Of a stretch of DNA of 64,000 nucleotides, positions 16,462-25,247 are shown piece after piece. The stretch comes from Trichormus variabilis 0441 (lineage in GTDB: Bacteria > Cyanobacteriota > Cyanobacteriia > Cyanobacteriales > Nostocaceae): the NCBI RefSeq assembly GCF_009856605.1, contig NZ_CP047242.1, positions 1,114,001 through 1,178,000 on the forward strand, in the 5' to 3' direction. A program made the translations under genes and the position numbers. The notes under the pieces were generated by a model. That model did not search any database and was not told the DNA's origin. It saw nothing but the letters and a program-made list of their open reading frames with translations. Each line of letters opens with the position of its first letter. Position 1 is the first letter of the stretch.

Positions 16462-19131
16462 TTAATTTTCTACGGAAACGTAACTAAATTCTGGCGGTGA
16501 AGCAGCTAAAACCTCTGATATACCCTGAAGTAACTTTTCTGCTTCTACGGGTTTAACTAAATGCAGTTGAAAGCCAGCAGCTAGTGCCTGTTTTTGGTTG
16601 ATTTCTCCAGCATAAGCAGTTAGGGCGATCGCTGGAATTTTACCACCTTTTGCTGAAGGCATGGCTCGAATTAACTGCATCAACATATAACCATCTATTC
16701 CTGGCATTCCGATATCACTTAAGAGCAAATCGACTTTAGTTCTCGCTATTACCTCTAAAGCCTCACCTGCTGATGTCACGGCTGTTACTTCGGCTCCAGA
16801 TTGTTCTAACATTAATGTCAGGAATTCGCCTGTATCAACATCATCATCTACTACCAAAATATACAGTCCAGCTAAACCCCAAGTATTATCTGGTTGCCCC
16901 ACTTGTGGAACTATCTGCGGCGCGTTAAGCATTAATGGTAAATTGACTGTAAATGTTGCACCCATTCCTTCCCCTGCGCTTTCTGCTTTTACTGTGCCAC
17001 CATGTAGTTCTGTGAGATGCTTAACAATAGCCAACCCTAATCCTAAACCGCCAAATTGTCTTGTTATTGTGCCATCTGCTTGACGAAAATACTCAAAGAC
17101 ATAAGGTAGAAATTCTGAACTTATCCCCTTGCCATTATCTTGAATTTGAATTTGGGCAGAATTATTAACTCTTTCTAAAGCTACCTGTATTTGTCCTGCG
17201 GGAGGAGTGAATTTAATGGCATTAGCAAGCAGGTTCCAGATAATTTGTTGTAAACGAGCAGCATCACCTGCAACCATACAAACATTGACATTTAGTGCAG
17301 TTTTAACATCAATATTTTTCGCCTCTATTGCTAGACTTACGGTCTCCAAAGCCTCTTCAATCGTATTAACTAAATTCACCGACTGGATATTTAAATTTAA
17401 TTTCCCTTGCTGAATGCGAGAGACATCTAATAAATCTTCAATAAGTTGAATTTGTAATTTAGCATTCCGCTCAATTGTTTCTATCCCCCGTCGGCGCGTA
17501 GCTTCTTCCAAATTCCGCTTTTTCAGTAGAGTTGCCCAACCTAAAATCGGGTTAAGTGGAGTACGCAATTCGTGAGAAAGAACTGCCAGAAAATCATCCT
17601 TTAAACGATTAGCTCTCTCAGCTTCGCTTCTAGCAATTTGCTCACGCATCAGCAGATATTCCCGTTCTTGTTCTGCTTGTTTGCGTTCAGTAATATTCCG
17701 AAAAAATATCCCTAAGCCATCTTCAGCCGGATAGGCGTGGACTTCAAACCACATATCCCATAGTTCGTACAATACCTCAAAATGGACTGGAATATTTTCA
17801 GCTAGCGATCGCCTATATTCTCGCTCAAAGTCTGTACCTTTAGTTCTCGCCCACTGTTCCCAGTAGTTCTTACCAATCAAGTCTTCTGGTTCTAAATGTT
17901 GAATTTTTGCCGCTTGGTGATTGCAATATGTAATATCCCAATCTCGATTCACAGCAATAAAAGCATCAGTCATACTTGACAAAATATTGCTCAACCGACT
18001 GCGGAGCGCTTGTTCACGCCGAAGTAATTCATCCTTTTCTCGATGAGATTCTTCTAAACAATCATTGATTTCCACCAGTGATTCATTGAGTTGGATAAGT
18101 TTTTCTGATAATTCTGCGCGGCTTTGGTATTCCCCACGACGCACTTTTTCTACTGCTAACTCTACTTGAATACTTGACCTTTCAGTAATAGCAATGCCCA
18201 CAAATAAACTCACAGCACACTGTACCAATAAGCTCAATTTGTGGACGTGTAAAACTTCTGCTTGTACTGGAAAAGTGGCTAAATACATTGCTTTAGGGTA
18301 AGCAACTAAGTAAGCAAATAGCGTTACTAATACACAGAAACTTGAAGTTAACATCCCACTAGTTACGCCAAAGCGGGTTGCAGCCCATAAAACTGGAACA
18401 AAGCCTAAAAAAGACAACTGTTGTAACTTAAATCCGTTTTGATTAGTTTCAGCCACTGTTAAGGTTGCTATAGCTAAACAAAGTAGTAATATGGCGCTGA
18501 ATTCTAATAAGAGGTGCAAAGAAGGACGGAAATTTCGAGAAACAAATCCAGAATTTAGTGGTTCGGTACGGTGTAACCAGCCTTGAGATTGAAAATAGGG
18601 TGTAAAAACTAATAAGGCAGTAGGCGCAATCGCCATGATTCCAATTGCATTACCTAACCACCAATGGGGTATGTTATGACTCAAACCAGCGAGAGGCATT
18701 TTGCCTATAGCGACAAGAGATAAACTACCAATTGTCGCCAAAGTAGCGCAGGCGACGAGGGGGGCGCTAACAGTAAAAAGAGTGGCATCCTTGAGGGTAT
18801 TAATGGTTCGGGAACCCTTCCAGAGACGGCGGTACAGTAACCAAGCGCTCAGAGGCTCGATGATATCGACAAAAGCTATTAATCGCTCCCAACCATGTAA
18901 ACCCCAAAACGGCGACATGAGAAAAGAAGCCAATCCGGTGAGAATAATACCACAAGGGCCGAACCAAAAAGTTAAAGCGATCGCCACACCTGATGGAGGA
19001 AACCACAAAGACACTCCCGGCTGAATGCGGTAAATCAGCGCCATCCCATGAGCAATAACCAGAGCGAATAAGCCCAAAAGTGAAATCATCAGCCATCTAC
19101 GCATAATGGCAATTTTCATAGAGTCTGTCAT
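16462..19131 (-). CDS. Hybrid sensor histidine kinase (MASE1-PAS-HisKA-HATPase-REC)
   Basis: 889 residues. About 10-315 is a MASE1 membrane-sensor region with eight or so helices. A coiled coil (320-380) and a PAS domain (about 385-485) follow. The HisKA domain has FLAVLSHELRTPLNP with phospho-accepting His520. The HATPase domain (about 630-745) has NLLANAIKFTP (N box), DNGKGI (G1) and GGLGLGLAIVKHL (G2). The C-terminal REC domain (about 765-880) has VVDDD, the acceptor Asp in LLLSDIGMPG, and Lys in HLVKPVE. It is a hybrid kinase that would pass phosphate to an unlinked partner. The signal is unknown. galU follows 12 bases later. Confidence 0.96.
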   Translation of the reverse strand: MTDSMKIAIMRRWLMISLLGLFALVIAHGMALIYRIQPGVSLWFPPSGVAIALTFWFGPCGIILTGLASFLMSPFWGLHGWERLIAFVDIIEPLSAWLLYRRLWKGSRTINTLKDATLFTVSAPLVACATLATIGSLSLVAIGKMPLAGLSHNIPHWWLGNAIGIMAIAPTALLVFTPYFQSQGWLHRTEPLNSGFVSRNFRPSLHLLLEFSAILLLCLAIATLTVAETNQNGFKLQQLSFLGFVPVLWAATRFGVTSGMLTSSFCVLVTLFAYLVAYPKAMYLATFPVQAEVLHVHKLSLLVQCAVSLFVGIAITERSSIQVELAVEKVRRGEYQSRAELSEKLIQLNESLVEINDCLEESHREKDELLRREQALRSRLSNILSSMTDAFIAVNRDWDITYCNHQAAKIQHLEPEDLIGKNYWEQWARTKGTDFEREYRRSLAENIPVHFEVLYELWDMWFEVHAYPAEDGLGIFFRNITERKQAEQEREYLLMREQIARSEAERANRLKDDFLAVLSHELRTPLNPILGWATLLKKRNLEEATRRRGIETIERNAKLQIQLIEDLLDVSRIQQGKLNLNIQSVNLVNTIEEALETVSLAIEAKNIDVKTALNVNVCMVAGDAARLQQIIWNLLANAIKFTPPAGQIQVALERVNNSAQIQIQDNGKGISSEFLPYVFEYFRQADGTITRQFGGLGLGLAIVKHLTELHGGTVKAESAGEGMGATFTVNLPLMLNAPQIVPQVGQPDNTWGLAGLYILVVDDDVDTGEFLTLMLEQSGAEVTAVTSAGEALEVIARTKVDLLLSDIGMPGIDGYMLMQLIRAMPSAKGGKIPAIALTAYAGEINQKQALAAGFQLHLVKPVEAEKLLQGISEVLAASPPEFSYVSVEN

Positions 19132-19557
19132 GAGTTACATCATCGAAGGGTGCTTTGTGCTTCAGCTCATGCAGTCAAGACTTTACCAGTAGGCATTATG
19201 AACTGCTACACCAGTACATATGAAAACACTTTTTCTCGTCTTTTCCATTTAGACTGGGGAGTAATACAATATGCAGCCATATCAGACTAGCGTAGGAGAT
19301 CAGATATAGTTAGTCAAAGACAATCACATACTGTCAGACTACCAATATCTCATCCAATTTTCGCATTTTGCAAGTGCTTGATAGTTAAGATAATTATCAT
19401 TTGCAATTTTATACATTACGCTTAGTATAGTTTAGTCCATAGAGAATTTCTAAAGACCGTAACCTTATGGTCAAAAAAATTTGCCTCTGCCAGGAAACTC
19501 TAGCAACTATCAGCTAGTCTGTTTCTCAACAGAAGTAAAAAATCTTTATTGAGTTAT
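19132..19557. other. Intergenic region, nothing recognised
   Basis: About 425 AT-rich bases between the divergent histidine kinase and M23 peptidase genes. I see no ORF or motif. It must hold both promoters. Confidence 0.5.
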
Positions 19558-20496
19558 ATGATTACCAAGATTCCGAATAGTAATTATCAACAAAACAAAT
19601 GCAGTTTTGATATTAGAGGAGATAAACGCAATCATTTTTTGCCAGGCAATTTATTTATAGGTTTATGTGCTGCCTTGCCTATTACCTTGGCATTACCGGT
19701 AGAAGCTTTGCAAGTACAGGTAAATCCCAAGAATCCCCGCCTGGGGGACACAGTTTCTGTAGTGATCAATTTAGATAATCCAGACAATACCAATAACCCA
19801 ACCGTATCTGTTGGCGAGAAAACTTACCCAGCTTTTGAAGTAGCACCCAATAAGTATCGGGCATTTATCCCCACGACACCCCTAGAAAAGCCAGGCACTA
19901 GAAAAATTAGAGTATTTGGTGATGGTCAAGTTCAAGAATTATCTGTACCAGTAGCTACTCGTAAGTTCCCTGTACAGCGCATCACTTTACCACCAGGGAA
20001 ATCTGCTGATGGTGCGACTGAATACGAACTCAACCGTGTTGCAGCCTTTAAAGCGTTACAAACATCACAAAAGTATTGGAATGGGCCATTCCTGAGACCA
20101 AATACAGGACGACTCAGCACACTTTATGGTGTACGTCGCTACTACAACGGGAAATTTGCCAATGACTACTACCATCGCGGTCTTGACTATGCTGGTGCAG
20201 CCGGTTCGCGTGTAGTTGCCCCGGCTGCTGGTAAGGTAGCTTTAGTAGGCAGGGTAGCCCAAGGATTTAGAGTTCATGGTAACGTAGTTGGCATTGACCA
20301 CGGCCAAGGAGTTGTCAGTATTTTCATGCACCTGAGTCGAATTAATGTCAAAGAAGGTGACTTGGTAAAAGCTGGACAATTAATTGGCGCAGTGGGTTCT
20401 ACAGGGGCTTCTACCGGGCCGCACCTACACTGGGGTCTGTATGTTAACGGTCAGTCTATTGACCCAACCTCATGGAAAAACAAAACTTTTGAATAA
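19558..20496 (+). CDS. Exported M23 (LytM/NlpD-like) metallopeptidase
   Basis: About 312 residues. The start is likely the ATG at 19558 (MITKIPNSN); a TTG at 19549 adds three residues. A signal peptide lies at about residues 30-55 (LFIGLCAALPITLALPVEA), giving a long N-region. The middle (60-150) is a beta-rich, Ig-like segment. The C-terminal M23 domain has the zinc-binding HRGLDYAG (H...D) and HLHWGLYVNG (HxH) motifs plus YGVRRYYNGKF. All expected catalytic residues are present, so an active peptidoglycan endopeptidase is likely, cutting stem-peptide cross-links in the periplasm. Confidence 0.93.
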   Translation: MITKIPNSNYQQNKCSFDIRGDKRNHFLPGNLFIGLCAALPITLALPVEALQVQVNPKNPRLGDTVSVVINLDNPDNTNNPTVSVGEKTYPAFEVAPNKYRAFIPTTPLEKPGTRKIRVFGDGQVQELSVPVATRKFPVQRITLPPGKSADGATEYELNRVAAFKALQTSQKYWNGPFLRPNTGRLSTLYGVRRYYNGKFANDYYHRGLDYAGAAGSRVVAPAAGKVALVGRVAQGFRVHGNVVGIDHGQGVVSIFMHLSRINVKEGDLVKAGQLIGAVGSTGASTGPHLHWGLYVNGQSIDPTSWKNKTFE

Positions 20497-20615
20497 TAGA
20501 GGCGTAATTAATCGTTTCTATTGTTGACTTTGTATATTTTTTGTCGATAATGAGTTAGACAAAATAAGTTTGAATCGGTTCCGTCCTTACCTTGCTTGGG
20601 TGGCTTAAATTTAAG

Positions 20616-21164
20616 ATGAGCGTTATGAGTATCGAGAAAATTGTAGAACAAGCTCTCCAGGATGGTTATCTTACGCCAGCAATGGAAGCAGAAGTTGGAC
20701 GCATCTGTGATAACGCCTCAGAACTCTCGATAGAAGAGTATATGGCGTTGGATAGGTTGATGGGAGCGTTATTGACTGGTGAGGTAGTGGCGGTTCCTCG
20801 CAAGCAGTTCATTAACGTGATGGAAGAGTTGGTATTAACCGAAGCGATCGCCAGAGTAGCAGAAATTGAAGCTACTAGCGAGAGTTCCATCGATGTCGGG
20901 GATATTGCCGCTTATGCCCTCAACCGCTTACCCCCCTTATACGCCACCACAGAAGAAGGTGCTAGCTACCAGCGCATACGCGCCAAAGCAGAACTTCAGG
21001 AATTAATCGCCCAGCAGGTAAGTGAGGCAATCAACCTTAATCTTGATCAGCCAAACGACAACAGAACACCTGTGTCCACAAAAACCACTGGCAATGAAGT
21101 CTTGCGTCAAGTTAGCAGTTTATTACAAGTCTACGCCCCTAGTTTTGAGCAGAAATCTTCATAA
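20616..21164 (+). CDS. ComFB-like (late competence) domain protein
   Basis: About 182 residues. The start is one of two ATGs, 20616 (MSVMSIEK) or 20625; the extension back to 20592 is not convincing. The N-terminal half is helical. The C-terminal half shows the ComFB-type pattern VGDIAAYALNRLPPLYATTEEG, then YQRIRAKAELQELI. In cyanobacteria ComFB-like proteins are linked to competence or phototaxis, and some bind c-di-AMP or c-di-GMP; the residues responsible cannot be judged here. It follows the M23 gene by 120 bases on the same strand. Confidence 0.8.
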   Translation: MSVMSIEKIVEQALQDGYLTPAMEAEVGRICDNASELSIEEYMALDRLMGALLTGEVVAVPRKQFINVMEELVLTEAIARVAEIEATSESSIDVGDIAAYALNRLPPLYATTEEGASYQRIRAKAELQELIAQQVSEAINLNLDQPNDNRTPVSTKTTGNEVLRQVSSLLQVYAPSFEQKSS

Positions 21165-21234
21165 TTAGTCAGTTGTCAGTTGTTAGTCGTTACTTTTTTG
21201 GTTTTACCACTGACCAATGACTACTTACAACTGA
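21165..21234. repeat. CAGTTG/CAACTG inverted-repeat element between convergent genes
   Basis: TTAGTCAGTTGTCAGTTGTTAGT on the left is mirrored by TTACAACTGACTAA on the right, with the inner segment ACCACTGACCAATGAC. Related sequences occur at 45645-45710 and 62322-62365. The position between two gene ends suits a bidirectional terminator, and the dispersed copies mark it as a repeat family. Confidence 0.55.
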
Positions 21235-22053
21235 CTAATCCTGTACTATCACAGGTGTCCCCACTTCTACTTGGTCATAAAGCAAACGGACATCAGAATT
21301 ACGCATCCTCAAACAGCCGTGAGAAATAGCTGTTCCCAGAAGATGAGTGTCTGGTGTGCCGTGAAAGCCGATTTTATTACGTCCATCAGACCAAAAACCA
21401 ATCCATCTTTCCCCTAAAGGACTATCAACACCAGCAGGGAACACTTTGCCTGTGATGGGGTGTCGCCAGATGGGATCATGTTCCATATGTGACACATTGA
21501 AAGTACCCGTAGGTGTTTCCCAACCCCTCTTACCTACAGCAATTGGGTAACTAGCTATCACTACATCTCCAGAATAAACATAAGTGCGGCGATCGCTTAA
21601 ATCAACCACCACTTCCTTCTTGGCATTTTCTAGCTTATTAGATGTTTTTCTATGTGCCGCAGGTTGAGATAATCGTAACTGGCTTTGATCTGATAAATCG
21701 GCGTTTTTTCTTGACTCTGGTGTTAATAACTGTGTTTTTTTAGGTGAGTTAGTCGCTAAAGCTACATTTTGGCTAACAGTATCCGACTTATTATGAGATT
21801 TAATAGCCGAAGACTGCGGTTGAGATAGTTTATCTGGAGTAGTGGCACCAAAAGGTGCAGGTGCGCCAAAAGCGGTTTCGCCTAAACCCCCCTTATAAAC
21901 CTCTCCAGGGCGGTTTGTTGTGGTGGAGACTGGCTTTTTAAACTGACCCTGCGCTGTAGTAATGCGCCAATGCACAGCTAACGATAATATGGCTGTGCCA
22001 AAGCAAAGAAACATTACCATACGCCCTACAGATTCATTTCTTACCATTGCCAT
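21235..22053 (-). CDS. L,D-transpeptidase (YkuD family)
   Basis: 272 residues. An N-terminal signal anchor (about 10-28, VMFLCFGTAILSLAVHW-like) is followed by a low-complexity, Pro/Ser/Lys-rich linker (35-145). The YkuD catalytic domain (about 148-272) begins VVVDLSDRRTYVYSG and contains WETPTGTFNV, IGFHGTP and the active-site SHGCLRMRNSDV with the nucleophilic Cys. It forms 3-3 cross-links in peptidoglycan or attaches proteins to it. The membrane anchor and long linker place the catalytic domain at the wall. Confidence 0.93.
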   Translation of the reverse strand: MAMVRNESVGRMVMFLCFGTAILSLAVHWRITTAQGQFKKPVSTTTNRPGEVYKGGLGETAFGAPAPFGATTPDKLSQPQSSAIKSHNKSDTVSQNVALATNSPKKTQLLTPESRKNADLSDQSQLRLSQPAAHRKTSNKLENAKKEVVVDLSDRRTYVYSGDVVIASYPIAVGKRGWETPTGTFNVSHMEHDPIWRHPITGKVFPAGVDSPLGERWIGFWSDGRNKIGFHGTPDTHLLGTAISHGCLRMRNSDVRLLYDQVEVGTPVIVQD

Positions 22054-23278
22054 CGCCTATTGTTTATCCCTGACATATTCAGCAGACTAATTGAATATTT
22101 TTATTCTCTAATTATCAAGAATTTATAAATTCTTATCTGTTCCCTCATAACTATGCCTATACACTTGGGCAGACTAAGGATATATAGGCATTACAAATAG
22201 ACAAATTCTGGAGCAGAAATTTGTTTCGCTGAAGTGTCGAGGAGAGAATTTTTAACATCGAACTTATCGGCGGCACTTTCCAAGTGCAGCAATCAATCTT
22301 TAGTGGTGTGGGTGGGAGAAAGACCATGTTAGAAAAACTATGGCTAGCAGTCACGATTACATTTGCCCTCAATTTATTTTTTCAGGTTCACGTCCCTGAT
22401 CAAACCAATTCTGGTGCTATTTATCAACAAAATATAGATACATCAACAACAATTTTGGTCAAAATACCGGAAAAATGACACTTTCCAGTTACTACAGTCC
22501 CAGAAATTTCTGATACTATGTTTTCCCAGTATCCGACTGAAAAGCATTAGCGAGGTAGTTTTTTAATTTGAGTTGAGAATTACTTTTTGTATCTAGATGA
22601 TGTGCATCACTCTACCTCATTATTTTTTTAGGTTGGTATTATTACTAATAATAGAGTCTAATAGAGCTAGTTTCTGTCAGCCAAATAACTAAGTTTTCTA
22701 TTTCATCATAATCAACATGGCTATTGCCCAAGCAAGAAAATCGGACATATCTCCTAGATTCTAGAAGACAAACTTGTACAGTTTCTGATGTCATAAATTC
22801 ATATTTATATTGGGTTTGAAAGGTACTGAAATTATGACTTATTTTTCACTAAATTAAGATGCTTTAGAAATAGTAAAGTCAATCTGGTAAAATCGCCACA
22901 AAAATTATATAAAAATTACTTTCCTCCCTTTTTATCTTTCTTATACATAGATAATTTTCTATGAAAACCAGTTGCACAGTTACTTAATTAGTAGATAACA
23001 ATCTGCATATTGATTAAATAGCCTTAATCATATATTTATGATTATGTCAACTATAATCAGTCACTTGGCATTAGCTCCACAACCATATGTAATATAGCCT
23101 TGACTGGGCAGATGAACAAAAATAATCCCCAAGAACAAGATTGACCTTGTGCGTCAGACCAAATGCACCCAATATCGCAGAAGTCAGTGTTACAGTCTTA
23201 AATCCGTCACGTAATTCAGGAACAAGCGGCCCATTAGCAGGTCTAATAGATAGGGATGAATTAACGCCAGTACGATCT
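22054..23278. other. Long intergenic region before sigG
   Basis: About 1.2 kb with only one small ORF candidate (22326-22478). The rest is AT-rich without recognised motifs. The sigG promoter must lie in the right part. Confidence 0.5.
22326..22478 (+). CDS. Possible small single-span membrane protein
   Basis: A 50-codon ORF with a GGGAGAAAG ribosome-binding site about five bases before its ATG. The N-terminus MLEKLWLAVTITFALNLFFQ is a plausible membrane helix and the tail is polar. No family is recognised. Support comes only from the ribosome-binding site and the hydrophobic segment, so it may be spurious. Confidence 0.35.
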   Translation: MLEKLWLAVTITFALNLFFQVHVPDQTNSGAIYQQNIDTSTTILVKIPEK

Positions 23279-23935
23279 ATGAGTCAATCGATTACTGTAT
23301 CCTGGTCAACGGTTGATGCGAGGTGTTCAGAAGCATCGGTGCAAGTTGACAAACTCTCTAACCACGATTTAATTTTGCGCTGTCAATTAGGGCTGCGTCC
23401 TGATCGTGTTGCGTTTGCCGAGCTATTGCGCCGCTATCAAACCCAGGTTGATAGAGTTTTGTATCACTTAGCCCCTGATTGGTCAGACAGAGCCGACTTG
23501 GCTCAAGAAGTTTGGATTCGCGTGTATCGGAATATTAACCGATTGCAAGAACCATCTAAGTTTAGGGGCTGGTTAAGCCGGATTGCCACTAATTTGTTTT
23601 ATGACGAATTGCGTAAACGCAAGCGGGTTGTAAGTCCTTTGTCATTAGATGCTCCCCGTTCTGTAGATGATGGCGAAATGGATTGGGAAATTGCTGGAGA
23701 TACACCAGGGCCAGAGGAAGAACTGACAACTAGAGAATTTTACGAACAACTGCGAGAGGCGATCGCGGATTTACCAGAAGTATTTCGCACTACCATTGTT
23801 CTGAGAGAAATCGAGGGTATGGCATACGAAGAAATCGCCGAAATCACAGGTGTATCCTTGGGAACAGTCAAGTCGAGAATTGCTAGAGCTAGATCCAGAT
23901 TGCAAACTCAATTGCAAACTTATCTTGATGCCTAA
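23279..23935 (+). CDS. sigG: ECF-type RNA polymerase sigma factor SigG
   Basis: 218 residues from the ATG at 23279 (MSQSITVSW); the frame is open back to 23141, but that part lacks sigma homology. Sigma region 2 (about 60-125) has FAELLRRYQTQVDRVLYHL, DLAQEVWIRVYRNI and FRGWLSRIATNLFYDELRK. Region 4 (about 160-215) has LPEVFRTTIVLREIEGMAYEEIAEITGVSLGT-type helix-turn-helix sequence and VKSRIARARSRLQ. Regions 1 and 3 are absent, as in group-4 sigma factors. In Anabaena this is the envelope-stress type SigG. The next gene encodes a putative anti-sigma factor. Confidence 0.92.
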   Translation: MSQSITVSWSTVDARCSEASVQVDKLSNHDLILRCQLGLRPDRVAFAELLRRYQTQVDRVLYHLAPDWSDRADLAQEVWIRVYRNINRLQEPSKFRGWLSRIATNLFYDELRKRKRVVSPLSLDAPRSVDDGEMDWEIAGDTPGPEEELTTREFYEQLREAIADLPEVFRTTIVLREIEGMAYEEIAEITGVSLGTVKSRIARARSRLQTQLQTYLDA

Positions 23936-24090
23936 TTTACAATATCCTTAATCTATCCTGTGGGAGAATTTAACTATTGATTAAGAATTGTGAGGAACCT
24001 GTATCATGCCCTTGCCATCATTAAAAGAATTAATAAACCTCTCAAGGTTGTCCCCCTTCTGCCCGTGGATGAATTGGTAATAATGTTAGT

Positions 24091-24696
24091 ATGACTACTG
24101 ATTCTAATTTTAATGACCGTTGTCGGCGGCAATTTTCGAGAGATTTACCACAAAAGATGGCTAGGCATACCAACGAAGCAACGGGTGCTATGGATATGGT
24201 GAAGCGCGATCGCTTTGAATTATTGAGTGCTTACCTTGATGGAGAGGTGACAGCCGCAGAACGTCGGCAAGTCGAAGACTGGTTAGCCAACGATGTGGCA
24301 GTACAGCGCCTCTATTCCCGACTATTAAAGCTAAGGCAAGGCATACGAACTATGCCCATACCAACAGCCCAACAATCACCAGAAACAACAGCAGAGCAAG
24401 TATTTGCCAAAGTTAACCGCCGTTCTCGATTAGCTTGGAAATTAGGTGGTGCGGCTGTTGCAGCTTGTGTGATTGGTGCTGTTACTAACTGGCTACCAGG
24501 GCGGCAAACTGGCATACCCCAACTAGCCCAACAACCCCAAGAACAGCCTACTCAAGCTGTCACCACGCCAGATGCACTGCCCATGATAGCCTTGAACAAC
24601 CCAGTAATTGAAATTCCTAAAGCGGCTGTAGCCTCACCTACCAAATTTATACAGCCGCAGCCACAACTAGGAGAGATTCCCCCAGATATCAACTAA
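24091..24696 (+). CDS. Putative membrane-anchored anti-sigma factor for SigG
   Basis: 201 residues. The segment at about 45-90 (RFELLSAYLDGEVTAAERRQVEDWL...RLLKLRQGI) matches the helical anti-sigma domain of the RseA/zf-HC2 class. It lacks the HxxxCxxC zinc motif, so it is a zinc-independent type. A membrane helix follows at about 115-132 (LGGAAVAACVIGAVTNW), then a Pro/Gln-rich tail outside the membrane. It lies 155 bases after sigG in the same direction. The expected role is to hold SigG at the membrane until an envelope signal releases it; this is inferred from domain and position. Confidence 0.82.
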   Translation: MTTDSNFNDRCRRQFSRDLPQKMARHTNEATGAMDMVKRDRFELLSAYLDGEVTAAERRQVEDWLANDVAVQRLYSRLLKLRQGIRTMPIPTAQQSPETTAEQVFAKVNRRSRLAWKLGGAAVAACVIGAVTNWLPGRQTGIPQLAQQPQEQPTQAVTTPDALPMIALNNPVIEIPKAAVASPTKFIQPQPQLGEIPPDIN

Positions 24697-25160
24697 TCTC
24701 CAAATGTGTAGTCGGCAGTTTGGTCCCGACATCTATTGTGTCTACTCCACCAACCATCAGGTAAGTGAGTACCCTTTAGCATCTCCACTTTGGCTGGGTT
24801 CATTAAGTATACCCAAGCCCATCCGAGAGACAAACCCAGGGGATTTTTTACTTTAACCTCCAGGCGATTGTAAAGATTCTCTGACATTTCTCGCTCAGGC
24901 TGATAATCTTCTAGCGTGTCTAAAGCATCTAGAATCCTTACATCAGCAAAAGAAAGTAAATATCCATGAACGGTACTTTCCCCCGTCGTCATGGCTGGAT
25001 AGCCCATTGGCAAAGCAAATAACTGGCCTAGTGTAGTTGCTTTTTCGGCTGACACTACCTTGCCAGCACAATATCTTTGATAATTTACTTCACCTGGTTT
25101 GAGAGTGCCGTAAACAAAAACCCGCACTCCGCCGGAAAATTTTGTTTTTAATTGTGTCAT
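24693..25160 (-). CDS. Gamma-glutamylcyclotransferase-like (AIG2/GGCT) protein
   Basis: About 155 residues from the ATG at 25160 (MTQLKTKFSGGVRVFVYG). The family signature VFVYGTLKPGEVNY is at residues 14-27, with the later GYPAM, VHGYLLSF, LDALDTLEDY (the position of the catalytic Glu or Asp) and WAWVYLM. Members release 5-oxoproline from gamma-glutamyl amines or dipeptides, though many bacterial ones are uncharacterised. A longer frame upstream to 25292 overlaps leuS and is rejected. Its stop overlaps the anti-sigma gene stop by three bases, tail to tail. Confidence 0.85.
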   Translation of the reverse strand: MTQLKTKFSGGVRVFVYGTLKPGEVNYQRYCAGKVVSAEKATTLGQLFALPMGYPAMTTGESTVHGYLLSFADVRILDALDTLEDYQPEREMSENLYNRLEVKVKNPLGLSLGWAWVYLMNPAKVEMLKGTHLPDGWWSRHNRCRDQTADYTFGD

Positions 25161-25247
25161 CCCTTTTTTAACCGACTGATTCCTTTGCCTACCATCATCT
25201 ACAATATGTAGGCAAACAAGATTACAGAGCCAGTAGGAGAATTTTTG

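Noticed and set aside
23141..23278. 46-residue N-terminal extension of SigG
   Set aside because: It is rich in Pro, Ser and Thr, has no sigma-factor homology and lacks a ribosome-binding site.
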